From Oncomelania hupensis (taxonomy: Eukaryota; Mollusca; Gastropoda; Littorinimorpha; Pomatiopsidae), in contig CM072523.1 in assembly GCA_036898135.1 (NCBI GenBank), positions 34,235,242 through 34,299,241 of the forward strand: a DNA stretch of 64,000 bases, in the 5' to 3' direction. The position numbers and the translations under genes are program-made. The notes beneath the pieces were generated by a model. The model had not been told where the DNA came from and searched no databases. It saw nothing but the letters and a program-made list of their open reading frames with translations. This document shows positions 31,612 to 41,428 of this stretch, piece after piece (position 1 is the stretch's first letter; each line of letters starts with the position of its first letter).

Positions 31612-31848
31612 ATGAGTGTACCATATGAACAAACAATTGTAAATCTTGGATACCATAGTGTTGTCTTAGTGGGCTTAAATACAGCTTATGCCATGATTGC
31701 AAAATCTCTTTTAAAAATGAAACCTATTGAATTGGGGAAAATGGATCTTTCAGATGCTGGTAAACTGGTTGGTATCTTTTCATTATCGTTATTTACTCGG
31801 GACTATCTTGTTAAACAAAAGATCATTCCAGCAGATATTAATGTGTAA
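31612..31848 (+). CDS. Polinton small hydrophobic protein
   Basis: 78 residues with a hydrophobic segment at about 16-30 (VVLVGLNTAYAMIAK) and a second one near the end (LVGIFSLSLF). It follows an AT-rich leader (TATATAAAAAA before the ATG). It is the last gene before the right terminal repeat. Function unknown. Confidence 0.68.
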   Translation: MSVPYEQTIVNLGYHSVVLVGLNTAYAMIAKSLLKMKPIELGKMDLSDAGKLVGIFSLSLFTRDYLVKQKIIPADINV

Positions 31849-31899
31849 TGTTATACAACCATAATGTAGAAGGGTTGTAATTTTTTTTTTTTTTTTTTA

Positions 31900-32070
31900 A
31901 CCAAAGACGCAAGATATACGAATGTGTATTATATTTAGCAAATGCCGGATTCCCAGAGTGCTTTGGCGCGCTTTTTAAAAAGCTCATAAAACAGCCATTA
32001 TTTTGCAATAAAAAGCCTCCTTTAGTAACTCTATGAGCTTTGGGGTTCAGAGCCCATTATTGCTATCTCT
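31900..32070 (-). repeat. Polinton terminal inverted repeat, right
   Basis: The reverse complement starts AGAGATAGCAATAATG like the left end and ends with the GCGTCTTTGGT block at 31900. The middle is diverged from the left copy by substitutions and indels. Confidence 0.9.
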
Positions 32071-32076
32071 CAGATA
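32071..32076. repeat. Polinton target duplication, right
   Basis: CAGATA, identical to 18864-18869. Confidence 0.9.
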
Positions 32077-32827
32077 TACTTAGTCGATTTTATCAGTCAT
32101 TTATATAAATTTTCTTTTATTTGATGGTTTCGAAGTTTATCTGTATCTGATGGAAACAGCTTGTCAAGTATCGTTAATCTGTACTCAAAGATTACTGGCT
32201 TGAGACATCAAGACCTGAGCAGTTCTATTTTTTTCTGTGTGTAGGTGTGTGTGTGTGTGTGTTTGTTTTTCTATGAGCACCACCCCACAATGTGTGCCAC
32301 CTTGTCGTACTTTCTTTTTAGCGCGCGGCATTTTCCCAAGTGACGACAGTTATTTCGCTAGGTGGCGCTTCTCTAATATCGAAAGTAGCGAACTCCCGGA
32401 AGTGGGCCTCATGGCATGTCTTTATATATCAAGGTCTTTGAGGTCGGTGACAACAGTAGCATGGAGAAACAGAAACACGGCTTAAAACTGCTTATATCGC
32501 GCAAGTGTACCCACTGCTGCATTCATAAACAAAAGTTACATCATTATTGTTTTTCCGAAAGAACAACAACAACAACAACAAAAACACTAAAAAACAACAA
32601 CATTGACGTAAAATAACAAATGCGGGAGTCAATCACCATACTTCAACGTATAGGAAAGTAATTACCGTGCCGTCTACCAGCAGCGATCTCCCTGCCTTTA
32701 CACTACATGTGTGAGTTATAAAACTCAGAAGTGTGTTGAGAATGTACGAGTGTGCGTAACATACATTTGAGCCTGCATGTGGGTTATAGATCCACGCGCT
32801 TTAATTCCGATGTAGAAGTAAAGGTCG

Positions 32828-32837
32828 TATATTATTA

Positions 32838-32931
<94 letters not shown>

Positions 32932-32932
32932 A
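32828..32932. repeat. (TTA)n microsatellite
   Basis: About 105 bp of TTA triplets with two C substitutions, ending 14 bp beyond the donor side of exon 7. Confidence 0.95.
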
Positions 32933-32945
32933 TCATAGTACATAC

Positions 32946-33026
32946 CTTGGGGTCCGAAGACGAACTCTAGCAGCTTGGCTATTTCAACGATCCACATGCT
33001 GCCAGCACACACGATGTGGCGATGAC
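32946..33026 (-). CDS. Reductase gene, exon 7
   Basis: After acceptor GTCAG the frame reads HRHIVCAGSMWIVEIAKLL and ends EFVFGPQG across donor CAAG|GTATGT. It begins and ends in phase 1, matching exons 6 and 8. The R-I-C-A-G block is the usual position after the substrate domain in this family. The following intron (15.4 kb) contains the Polinton. Confidence 0.88.
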
Positions 33027-33265
33027 CTGACAACAAGATGAACTGCGCCCATATAATTCAACATTTCAGTTTCGCGGCTAATACTATGACAACTGTATAC
33101 AGTACACGACAGCATTCCAATTAACAGTGCAGGATGCAGGGTGATAGGTCCACACATAATGATGGTTAGTAGGCGGCCTACGTGGGTACCACCACCGAAG
33201 GGCACAAGGATTGACACAGCGCCGCAAAAACACCTCCATACGCAACTCAGTCCACCCCTAGCTGA

Positions 33266-33535
33266 GAATGGGTTGCCTACCTGGCTCCGTTAAGAACCGG
33301 GAAAGGCAAGGCCACGATGGAGAGGAAATGGGTAACCGCCCTAATAAAGCTGACCCTGAGAAAACGGAGTCCAAAAATGCCTCTCACCCATTAAATGGGT
33401 AGCCTACCGGACTCTTGTTTAGAATCAATAAAGGCAAGGCCGCGAGGGAGAGGAAATGGGTAACAGCCCTCATGAAGCTAGTCCTGAAGAAAAGGAGGCA
33501 CCAAAATGCATCCTCTCTCCCCTACGACCAAAAGG
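33266..33535. repeat. Interspersed repeat, two adjacent diverged units
   Basis: GGAAAGGCAAGGCC or AAAGGCAAGGCCGCGAGG, then GAGAGGAAATGGGTAAC and CTGA(G/A)(G/A)AAA blocks occur twice at about 130 bp spacing. It resembles a molluscan SINE body from memory; no tRNA head is visible. The rest of 33030-34170 holds nothing else I can identify. Confidence 0.5.
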
Positions 33536-34171
33536 GGACAAGGACTCATTAATTTATACATAATAAATTTTGCACTTTGTTTAGCGATCTCGGTGTAACG
33601 TGCTGAAAGCGTCCCTGGCCTAGTTTAACTCCCGGGAGTAAAACCAGGCCGTCCCAGATGAACTCCCTGGAGGAATTCTGGTCCTGGGTAATGGCTACCT
33701 GTATTGTGGTTTCGCCTGAGATATTGGCTGCTTTTTTTTGATAGCTGGTGACTACAAATCACAAATTTATAGCCAACAAGACATGGATTGTACTTTTATT
33801 TTCTTATCAAGAGACCACCGTACCAGCTGAAACAACAGCTCAAAGCGCTGGCCCAAAGCCAGGACCCAACTCAAGCAATCCAATGGGCATCCAGCTCATT
33901 GTCAAACGCTTTGGACAATTGAACTTCCGGACCCTGAACGACCGGAACGTAGGCTATACGCCTTTATTTTACAGCCCCCTTCCCCCCTCCCCTCCCCCTC
34001 TCCCCCCCCCCCCCAAAAAAAAAGTTTAAAACTGAAAAATGGAAACGAGCGAACTATTAATAATTAAATCCAAATGAAAGACTTGTATATAACTCGAGAC
34101 ATTACCCCGAATGTAGTCTTCTGTACGGATTGCAGCTGTTACCTGCATAATTAGTCAACATTAAGTCATAC

Positions 34172-34283
34172 CTGCAGCTTGTACCTCGGTCAGAGCGACG
34201 ACGTGACAAGTAGCAGCGTCTCTGACGTCACAAATAGGGTAACATGCACTGGGTACCTTGGACATGCCTTTCAGCAACAGCTT
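34172..34283 (-). CDS. Reductase gene, exon 6
   Basis: The acceptor GATGCAG precedes 34283. The frame reads KLLLKGMSKVPSACYPICDV and then RDAATCHVVALTEVQAA before donor GCAG|GTATGA. DVRDAA-HV is the conserved block lining the active site of dihydroflavonol-reductase-like SDRs. Enters in phase 0 and leaves in phase 1. Its acceptor sequence is also the core of the adjacent minisatellite. Confidence 0.9.
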
Positions 34284-35287
34284 CTGCATCAACTGTTCAT
34301 AAACATATCACAAACATAAACATTCTTTCAGCAACGTCTTCCAAATGAGATGAGATTTTAAAAAAATTAAAAAAAAAAAATTCATAACACATCTTTTGTT
34401 TTGTTTATCGCGGATAAATCCAGCAATTTTTGCATCAGCTGTTCTTATAAATTCAGATAAATTCATAAGCTTCTGCATCAAATGTTAACACCGATAAATT
34501 CGCTAGCTTCTGCATCAAATGTTCACCACAAATAAATGCATTCGCTTGTGCATCAATTAAGTGTATCAAGGGTTAATCACGGATATATTCATTACATTGG
34601 GCATCAGCTGTTCATCTCAAATAGATAAATAATATTCATTAGATTCTGCATGAAGGGTTCATCGAGGATAAATTCATTAATTTCTGCAAAAGCTGTTCTT
34701 ATAGAATTCTGATAAATTCCTTAACATCTGCATCAGGTGTTTGAGCTTCGGTATCCGATGTTTATCACTGACTGATAAATTCATCTTTATCTGCACCGGT
34801 ATTCCTCATAGACAGGTTAAGTCGCCATGTTCTGCATCAAGTGTTCATAACAGATAAAATCATTAACTTGTGCTGCAAGTGTTCATCACAGATAAATTCA
34901 TTACCTTCCGCATCAAGCGTTCAGATTCATTGCCGTCTGCATTTATGTGTTTATTTATGTCTTTTCCATCGAAATTATAAGACAGCCTTCTGCATCAAGT
35001 GTTCATTACAGACGAAGCTTGGCCAAAAGAAAATTTGACAAGAAAAAGGCGTGAAAAATACGGCAAAGGTCTAGTGCTTTTCCTCTATAATTAGATAAAA
35101 TTTGATAATTGATTGCTCCCCAATGAGAACTTTCCTTCAACGTTGACAGTATCCTATAAGGTGAAAGTCTTTCTGGATCCCTTTCCTCCACTCTGTATAG
35201 GAGGATGAGAGCAAAGTGTAAGACAGTTTTTTTCGATCTTTAAAGGTCGTCATCACACACACACGCACACACACGCGCACACACACC

Positions 35288-35372
<85 letters not shown>

Positions 35373-35425
35373 TCATCATCGTTTGCATCAGGTGGTTCAT
35401 AACTGATACAGAAGCTTCTACATCA
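34284..35425. repeat. Degenerate minisatellite built on the exon 6 acceptor region
   Basis: About 20 imperfect units of 35-60 bp with the core CTTCTGCATCA(A)GTGTTCAT and GATAAATTCATTA. The first unit coincides with the acceptor of exon 6, and a further unit lies beyond the LINE at about 41262-41285. Confidence 0.8.
35255..35370. repeat. (CA)n(GA)n compound microsatellite
   Basis: CACACACGC-type repeats pass directly into about 75 bp of GA repeats within the minisatellite region. Confidence 0.95.
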
Positions 35426-35705
35426 TGTGTATTCAATACAATACAAGGTTATTGCTTTAGGTCCAGCGGAGTCTTCCGAGCCAAATCAGGACCAGAGAGA
35501 CGTTATCTTAAAATATTATAAAATGATTCAAATCTTAAAAAACAAACCTGTTACTCTTAAATACCCAAACAAACTTTCACATGACATCTCTTTAAGAGTC
35601 TTCTTTAAAACTGATGTATTAAAAATATAATCTCTTTCTTCAATCAAATCACTAAATTCAGTCCTAACAATAAAATCCAAACTAAACAAAACATGTCGAT
35701 ATGAT

Positions 35706-38700
35706 TTATATGCGACAGAACAAACCAACATCATGTAAAAATTGAAACAGATGTTGACCATTACATACTTTAAAAATCTCTTTGAAAGGTATGGAACCAA
35801 AATATGTTTCCCTTTTCTCAATCAAATCAGCACATTCAGACATAAAATGGCGAACAGAAAAAGATTGATCACATGCAAAGCACCATGGTGGTTCTTCTCC
35901 TTTTAAAAGGAAACTGTGGGTGACATAAGTATGCCCAATATGAAGGCGAGATAACACTGTTTCTTCTTTGCGAGTGGATGCAAAGTTAGGCAAAGAAGTG
36001 GACAAATCGGGAAGAATTTGAAATAATTTGTTGTTGACATGGTTAGACCAGTCAGTCTGCCACAGTCGTTTACAATAAGATCCAGTCATACAACGTAGGT
36101 CAGAGTAGGGCACAAACTGGAAAATCTCAGGAGGGAAATCGAGGTGTAGAGCATCTTTAGCCGCCCTGTCTACTGCAATATTGCCGCGGATGCCCATGTG
36201 ACCAGGGACCCACATAAAAACTATCTTTTTACCCTCAGAAATAAGTTGTGTATGGAGGTCATGGATCTCTGCCAGAAAAGGGTGTGATATCTTTCTCGTG
36301 GAAAGAGCCTGAAGTGCTGACAATGAATCAGACATGATTAAAAATGAGGTTCTTTTGGATTGATAAACTTGTTTCAGAGCTAAAAGAATTGCCTTGAGCT
36401 CAGCTGTATAAACAGAACAAAAATCAGGTAAACGCTGTTGCAAAGGCTGGTCTAAGTGTCTCCTGGAGACAGACGCAGCAGCAACTGAATCTCCTTTCTT
36501 TGACCCGTCTGTAAAAAGTTGTTCATATCCTGGGTATAAAGCACACTGTTCTAAATAAAGTTGGTTATATACGGTTTCGGATGTATTGTTTTTAAGGAAA
36601 GCGGACAACTGCCAATTAATGTTTGGGATACATAATTTCCATGGGGGGGCTTCAGTCCGAAGCTCATCGTCGTTGATGGAAGCAACATCAATGCCTGCTT
36701 TTTCCAGATGAGCTTGCATTCTGATGCCAAACGGAGGGATTGTGTTAGGTTTAGCTTCAAATTTCTGAACAAAATCTGGGTTGAAAACACAGTCATAAGC
36801 AGGGTTCATAGGATCAGTTTTTAATTTTAAATAGTAATTCATTGACAATTTTGTACGTCTCAGCTCCAGCGGGGGTTCGTTAGCTTCCACGTAAAGGCTT
36901 TCACAAGGGGAAGTGCGAAACGCACCCAAAGCAATGCGTAGTGCCTGATGGGCAACTGGATCTAGCATCTTAAGATAAGATTTTCTAGCAGAACCATAGA
37001 CAATGCAACCATAGTCTAACTTGGATCTAATTAAAGAACGATATAACAGCAATAAAGTTTTCTTGTCAGCACCCCAGTCTGTACCACTGATAACCTTGAG
37101 CAAATTGCAGGCCTGTTGACATTTTGTTTTCAAAATTTTCAGATGAGGAATGAAGGATAGCTTTTGATCAAAAATAACACCCAAAAATTTGACTTGTTGG
37201 ACTGCCTTTATTGGAGTTTTATTGAGGAGAATAGTAGGGTCTTGAATAATTCCCCGGTGCTGGGAAAAGTGAATACATTCAGTTTTTGCTTCAGAAAATT
37301 TAAAACCATTTTGTAAAACCCAGTCTTCAACGGCGTTGACACATAACTGTAGCTGACGTTCTGCAGATGCCAAAGTTTTACCTTTGGCTACCAATGCAAA
37401 ATCGTCGACAAATAAAGAATTCTCAATTCCCCGTTTAACGGAACGAACAATATTATTTATTTTAATATTAAACAGCAAGGGAGACAAGATGCTACCCTGA
37501 GGCACTCCCATCTCCTGTTCTCTCGTATCTGACAAAGATCCCCCAACCTTAACGTGAAAAATTCTGTCTGTTAGAAAATTGGATATAAACAGAGGTAAAT
37601 GTCCCTTCAAACCCATTTCTTGTAAATCTGAAAGAATGCCATATTTCCATGTGGTATCATAAGCTTTTTCCAAATCAAACATGATGGCAACGACATGTTC
37701 ACCCTGGACGAACGCGTTACGGATAAAAGTTTCCAGTCGCACCAGGTGGTCAACAGTACTTCGACCACTTCGAAAGCCACACTGAGTGTTGGATAAAATA
37801 TTATTTGTTTCTAGATACCACAGTAAGCGAGAATAAACCATTCTTTCTAGCGTCTTGCATAAGCAAGACGTTAGGGCTATTGGTCTATAGTTTGTCGGGT
37901 TAGTATGGTCTTTGCCAGGTTTAGGGATGGGTACAATAATGGCCTTTCTCCAGGAGGGAGGAAAGGTGCCAGTGATCCAGAGCTGATTGAAGATGTCCAG
38001 CAGTTGAGACCGTGAGTACCTTGTTAAATGTCTGAGAAATTGATAATGTACATCATCCGGTCCAACTGCTGAATCTGCACTTTTGTTAATTGCATCGTCA
38101 AGCTCGACTAATGAAAACGGAAGGTTGTAATCTTCAGAATTATCGGAGGTAAAATTTAACTGTTGTTTTTCTTTACGGGTTTTAACTGTTTGAAAAGGGA
38201 CAGAATAATTTTCAGAGGAAGAATTTGCAGCAAAAGAAGAAGCCAAAAGATCAGCTACTAATTTTTTATCTCCGATTATGTCACCCTGCACAGTAAGGCA
38301 TGGGCTCACCTGTTTGTTACTTTTATTTTTGAGTTTGCGGACTACTTTCCACACCTTCGACAGTTTCGCTTTCGAATTAAGCATGGAGGCGAAACCTCTC
38401 CACGATTCTCTTCTCTTTTGTTTGAAGAGCTGTCGGCATTGCGCTCGCAAACGTTGGTGGTTTTGTTTATTGTCAGTGCTTGGGTGTAAAAACATAGTTC
38501 TTAAAGCTTTTTTACGAGCTTGCTGAAGTTTTCTACATTCATCGTCAAACCAGGGTTTTTTAAGTGTGTGAGGGTTTGACGAAGTTTGCGGAATGGACTC
38601 CTTGGCACTGTTAATAACTATGTCAGTATAAAGCTGTATTGGATCTAAGGCATTTGAAAATTCCTGTTTCTTAGCACGTAGCTGGGCCTCAGACAGGTTA

Positions 38701-39392
38701 GAAAATAGACTCCAGTTAGCTTGTTTCAGTTTCCACCTGCCATGAGTTTGCTCAAGGTTATCTGAATCATGTTTTAATAAAACCGGGAAATTGTCGCTGC
38801 CATGGAGATCTTCTAAAACTGTCCATTTAAAATCCAAAAGTAACGAGGGATCACAGATTGATATATCAATGTGGGACAAAGAAGCAGTTCTAGAACAGGA
38901 AAAAGTTGGAGCACCCTCGTTCAAAGTTACTAGGTTTAACGAGTCTAAAATATCTTCAATTATTTTACCCTGAGAATCGGTACGATCACTACCCCACAGG
39001 GGAGAGCGTCCATTAAAATCTCCCAACAACAAAAAAGGGGGAGGTAACTGTTGAATCAAATTCTCAAGGTCATTTTTGTTTACATTTATGGATGGTGTCA
39101 AATATAGAGAACAAACTGTGAGGGATTTAAAAAAAGATACTCTAGCTGCAACTGCGGGTAAACTTGTATTCAGTGAAATTGGGTTAAATGGGACGTTTCT
39201 ATGAATAAAAAGTGAAACGCCTCTAGAAGATAGACAATCAATAGACGAATAACCAGTAATATCTATAGGATGTTTTTCTGACAGGAGAGTTTCCTGAAGG
39301 GCCAATACTTCAGGTCGATGCTCTGTCAGCAGACAGCATAGCTCCTCATAATTTGCCCTTATCCCTCGGATGTTCCATTGTAAAATGGACAT
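35706..39392 (-). CDS. LINE ORF2: endonuclease, reverse transcriptase, RNase H
   Basis: About 1228 residues from the ATG at 39392 (MSILQWNIRGIR); an ATG at 39437 in the same frame adds 15 residues overlapping the end of ORF1. The endonuclease occupies the first 230 residues (LALQETL, LLLGDFNG, GSDNFPVLL). The RT follows, with GFRSGRSTVDHL, IMFDLEKAYDT, GVPQGSILSPLLFN and the catalytic FVDDFAL. RNase H comes last, with LFTDGSK, YTAELKAI, MSDSLSAL and WVPGHMGIRGN, containing its four acidic residues. A cysteine/histidine motif (CFACDQSFSVRHFMSEC) lies at the C-terminus. All catalytic residues are present. Confidence 0.95.
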   Translation of the reverse strand: MSILQWNIRGIRANYEELCCLLTEHRPEVLALQETLLSEKHPIDITGYSSIDCLSSRGVSLFIHRNVPFNPISLNTSLPAVAARVSFFKSLTVCSLYLTPSINVNKNDLENLIQQLPPPFLLLGDFNGRSPLWGSDRTDSQGKIIEDILDSLNLVTLNEGAPTFSCSRTASLSHIDISICDPSLLLDFKWTVLEDLHGSDNFPVLLKHDSDNLEQTHGRWKLKQANWSLFSNLSEAQLRAKKQEFSNALDPIQLYTDIVINSAKESIPQTSSNPHTLKKPWFDDECRKLQQARKKALRTMFLHPSTDNKQNHQRLRAQCRQLFKQKRRESWRGFASMLNSKAKLSKVWKVVRKLKNKSNKQVSPCLTVQGDIIGDKKLVADLLASSFAANSSSENYSVPFQTVKTRKEKQQLNFTSDNSEDYNLPFSLVELDDAINKSADSAVGPDDVHYQFLRHLTRYSRSQLLDIFNQLWITGTFPPSWRKAIIVPIPKPGKDHTNPTNYRPIALTSCLCKTLERMVYSRLLWYLETNNILSNTQCGFRSGRSTVDHLVRLETFIRNAFVQGEHVVAIMFDLEKAYDTTWKYGILSDLQEMGLKGHLPLFISNFLTDRIFHVKVGGSLSDTREQEMGVPQGSILSPLLFNIKINNIVRSVKRGIENSLFVDDFALVAKGKTLASAERQLQLCVNAVEDWVLQNGFKFSEAKTECIHFSQHRGIIQDPTILLNKTPIKAVQQVKFLGVIFDQKLSFIPHLKILKTKCQQACNLLKVISGTDWGADKKTLLLLYRSLIRSKLDYGCIVYGSARKSYLKMLDPVAHQALRIALGAFRTSPCESLYVEANEPPLELRRTKLSMNYYLKLKTDPMNPAYDCVFNPDFVQKFEAKPNTIPPFGIRMQAHLEKAGIDVASINDDELRTEAPPWKLCIPNINWQLSAFLKNNTSETVYNQLYLEQCALYPGYEQLFTDGSKKGDSVAAASVSRRHLDQPLQQRLPDFCSVYTAELKAILLALKQVYQSKRTSFLIMSDSLSALQALSTRKISHPFLAEIHDLHTQLISEGKKIVFMWVPGHMGIRGNIAVDRAAKDALHLDFPPEIFQFVPYSDLRCMTGSYCKRLWQTDWSNHVNNKLFQILPDLSTSLPNFASTRKEETVLSRLHIGHTYVTHSFLLKGEEPPWCFACDQSFSVRHFMSECADLIEKRETYFGSIPFKEIFKVCNGQHLFQFLHDVGLFCRI

Positions 39393-39439
39393 AAAAATTA
39401 AGTAAAAGAATGCTAAAATTTTCATCTCCGAGAGCACAA

Positions 39440-40900
39440 TTACGTGTCTTTATCTTTTGGACCCTCGTCCATCTCTTCATGTTCCATCAACCCCCCGAAA
39501 CGGTTCTCCGTTTCGAGAGGCTGATGGGGCTTGGAAGAAAGGGGTCCGGGCCTTTGATTTTTTGTCAAAGCCCCGGAACCCGAACTGCCAGCGGACTTCT
39601 TCCCCTTCTCCCCAGCACCGGACTTTATATCTTCCCTCTCCCCTTCACCCCTGCCAATCTTTCCCTCTCCTCCTCTGACGCTCTTCTGCTGGGTAACTAG
39701 AATTTTAGTCGCCCCAGCAACTACCCGGTCGCTAAAACCGGTCGTTGCTGGTGCGGTGGCATGAGGCATAACCTCCTTCGTGGCAGGAGTGACGGCTTTT
39801 GGCACGGCCGTCTGCGCGCTTGGAGTGACGGTTTTTGACGTGCCCGTCGGCACGTTCTCCAGTGGAATCGGTGGGGCTGGAGAAACCCCCTTCTGGGCAA
39901 ACAACACGAGCATCTTTTCTAAAGCATCCATCCGTTTGCACAACGTTTCCAAGATCTGTGTTATTTTACTCATGGCAGTGTCCATTGTCGGGTGTGCGCT
40001 AGGTTCCACATGAGATGTGGAACCCGCCACAGACGCAAAGGACCTCTCTTTAAGCACCGGCCTACTTGCAAGAACTTTTTTCCTTGCGTCGCCAAAGGAG
40101 CAACTCTCAGTGGCCCGCACCTTTTGGATTTCCAGCTCCAACTGCCACTGAGGACAGTCTTTGGAGCTGGAAGAATGATTCCCGGCGCAATTCACACAGC
40201 AAATCGGATTTTTGCATTCGTTTTCGTGTTTCTCTTTACCACAATCACGACATATTTCCTTGCTTTTACAGGTCTTGCTACCGTGACCAAATCTTTGGCA
40301 CCGGTAGCATCGCAACGGTGATGGTACAAACGGCGTCACCTTCACCCTAAGGTACCCCACCTTGAGTGACTCCGGCAACTTGGCCATAGCGAAGGTCACA
40401 AAAAGTGTGTTGGTGGGGATACGTTGGGGTCCTTTGGTGACGAAAACCCGCTGGACTGCTGTGACCCCCTGGCTGGAGAGCTCATCTCGGATTTCCAGTT
40501 CCGACATGTCGATCAAATCCTGACATCGGATGACTCCCTTGGAGGAATTCAACCGTCCATGCACAGAAACTTTGATTTGTCTGTCAACAAATAGGGTCAA
40601 ATTCCTCTTTAGAAGACTATCCGATGCCCTTTTGGTTGAGCACTCCACCAGGTAGGCCCCAGATCTAAGTTTTTTCACATCTTTGAACCCGATTGTGCAA
40701 ACGGATTGAAAACCCTTCTGTATGGCGAACGGAGACAGCTTGCCTAGTGGCATAGCCGGATCCGCCCCCTCTACAACCAAAAAACGAGGCCAGGCCCCTT
40801 CTACCCCCGATGCACAAGCTTTCTGTCTCGTGTCCATGTCACTGTCCGTGTCCGAGTCCGGTCCGTCATCACGCAGTCGTCTTTTATTTGTGGAAGCCAT
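39440..40900 (-). CDS. LINE ORF1: gag-like nucleic-acid-binding protein
   Basis: 486 residues with three CCHC zinc knuckles near residues 199-253: CYRCQRFGHGSKTC, CRDCGKEKHENEC and CVNCAGNHSSSSKDC. An acidic start (DSDTDSDMD) and an RNA-recognition-like region precede the knuckles; a coiled-coil-like segment (IT.ILE.L.KRMDALEKML) and a low-complexity tail follow. It packages LINE RNA. It stops 47 bp before the preferred ORF2 start, so ORF2 is probably translated by reinitiation or from the overlapping upstream start. Confidence 0.93.
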   Translation of the reverse strand: MASTNKRRLRDDGPDSDTDSDMDTRQKACASGVEGAWPRFLVVEGADPAMPLGKLSPFAIQKGFQSVCTIGFKDVKKLRSGAYLVECSTKRASDSLLKRNLTLFVDRQIKVSVHGRLNSSKGVIRCQDLIDMSELEIRDELSSQGVTAVQRVFVTKGPQRIPTNTLFVTFAMAKLPESLKVGYLRVKVTPFVPSPLRCYRCQRFGHGSKTCKSKEICRDCGKEKHENECKNPICCVNCAGNHSSSSKDCPQWQLELEIQKVRATESCSFGDARKKVLASRPVLKERSFASVAGSTSHVEPSAHPTMDTAMSKITQILETLCKRMDALEKMLVLFAQKGVSPAPPIPLENVPTGTSKTVTPSAQTAVPKAVTPATKEVMPHATAPATTGFSDRVVAGATKILVTQQKSVRGGEGKIGRGEGEREDIKSGAGEKGKKSAGSSGSGALTKNQRPGPLSSKPHQPLETENRFGGLMEHEEMDEGPKDKDT

Positions 40901-41351
40901 GTTAGTAATTTATGAATTCATCCCCCCTGCTCCCCACCCACCACGGAGTCCAACAAGGGGATGCGTCCAAGCGGAAAGTCCAGCAAGGAAACGCACCAGG
41001 GTTACAGGGGGGATATACACCCAGACAATCCCGCACTGCCACTACGGTTTTGTTCAAGTTTGACCCATGAGCCGCAGCCTTCTAGCAGAGCTAGGGCAAT
41101 ACACGACCAGCCGCTTGACTGACGCGGGCCACGCCAGCCTCCCGTCTAGGAGAAGTCCGGGCCAAAGAGGTGTGTTAGTGTGAGGGACCGCAGTCCCTCA
41201 GTGACCTCAACCTCCAGGATCCCATTCTCCCCCGACACGGGTTGCCCAGATGAATTAATTCAACAACAGCTTCTGCATCACACACATTAGACAAATACAT
41301 TTTAATTCCGGGTTTTCGTTATTTTTATGTAGGAGAAGGTAGGCTGTCGTC

Positions 41352-41371
41352 ATCATCATCATCATCATCAT

Positions 41372-41402
<31 letters not shown>

Positions 41403-41410
41403 GTCGTCGT
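41352..41410. repeat. (ATC)n microsatellite
   Basis: ATC triplets between the LINE and exon 5. Confidence 0.95.
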
Positions 41411-41428
41411 TGTCGTCTGCTTGCTAAC

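Larger units (their letters stand above)
18870..32070. mobile_element. Maverick/Polinton element (adintovirus-like), 13.2 kb
   Basis: Bounded by terminal inverted repeats starting AGAGATAG and by the exact 6-bp duplication CAGATA. It encodes the Polinton signature set: type B DNA polymerase (broken), penton-like minor capsid, hexon-like major capsid, FtsK/HerA-like packaging ATPase and retroviral-type integrase. Seven further proteins are present. Genes are in convergent and divergent pairs with very short AT-rich spacers. It lies in intron 7 of a host reductase gene. Polintons are typically 15-20 kb; here the region between the left repeat and the polymerase remnant (19030-20750) lacks genes, so the front of the polymerase is gone. 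No adenain-like protease is seen. An endogenous virus-like element, probably not able to replicate on its own. Confidence 0.95.
35436..41252 (-). mobile_element. Full-length I-superfamily LINE (endonuclease, RT, RNase H)
   Basis: 5.8 kb on the minus strand: a GC-rich 5' leader (about 40901-41252), a gag-like ORF1, an ORF2 with endonuclease, RT and RNase H, a short 3' region and a pentameric (TTGTA)n tail at about 35432-35450. Both ORFs are open from start to stop. Combined zinc-knuckle gag and RNase H place it in the I group, close to Nimb-like elements. It lies inside the minisatellite within intron 5 of the reductase gene, in the same orientation. Target duplications cannot be defined because the target is repetitive. 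Confidence 0.9.

Noticed and set aside
35436..41252. Target duplication of the I-type LINE
   Set aside because: GATG(C/T)AGAAGCT occurs on both sides, but it is the minisatellite core and so cannot be told from the target repeat.
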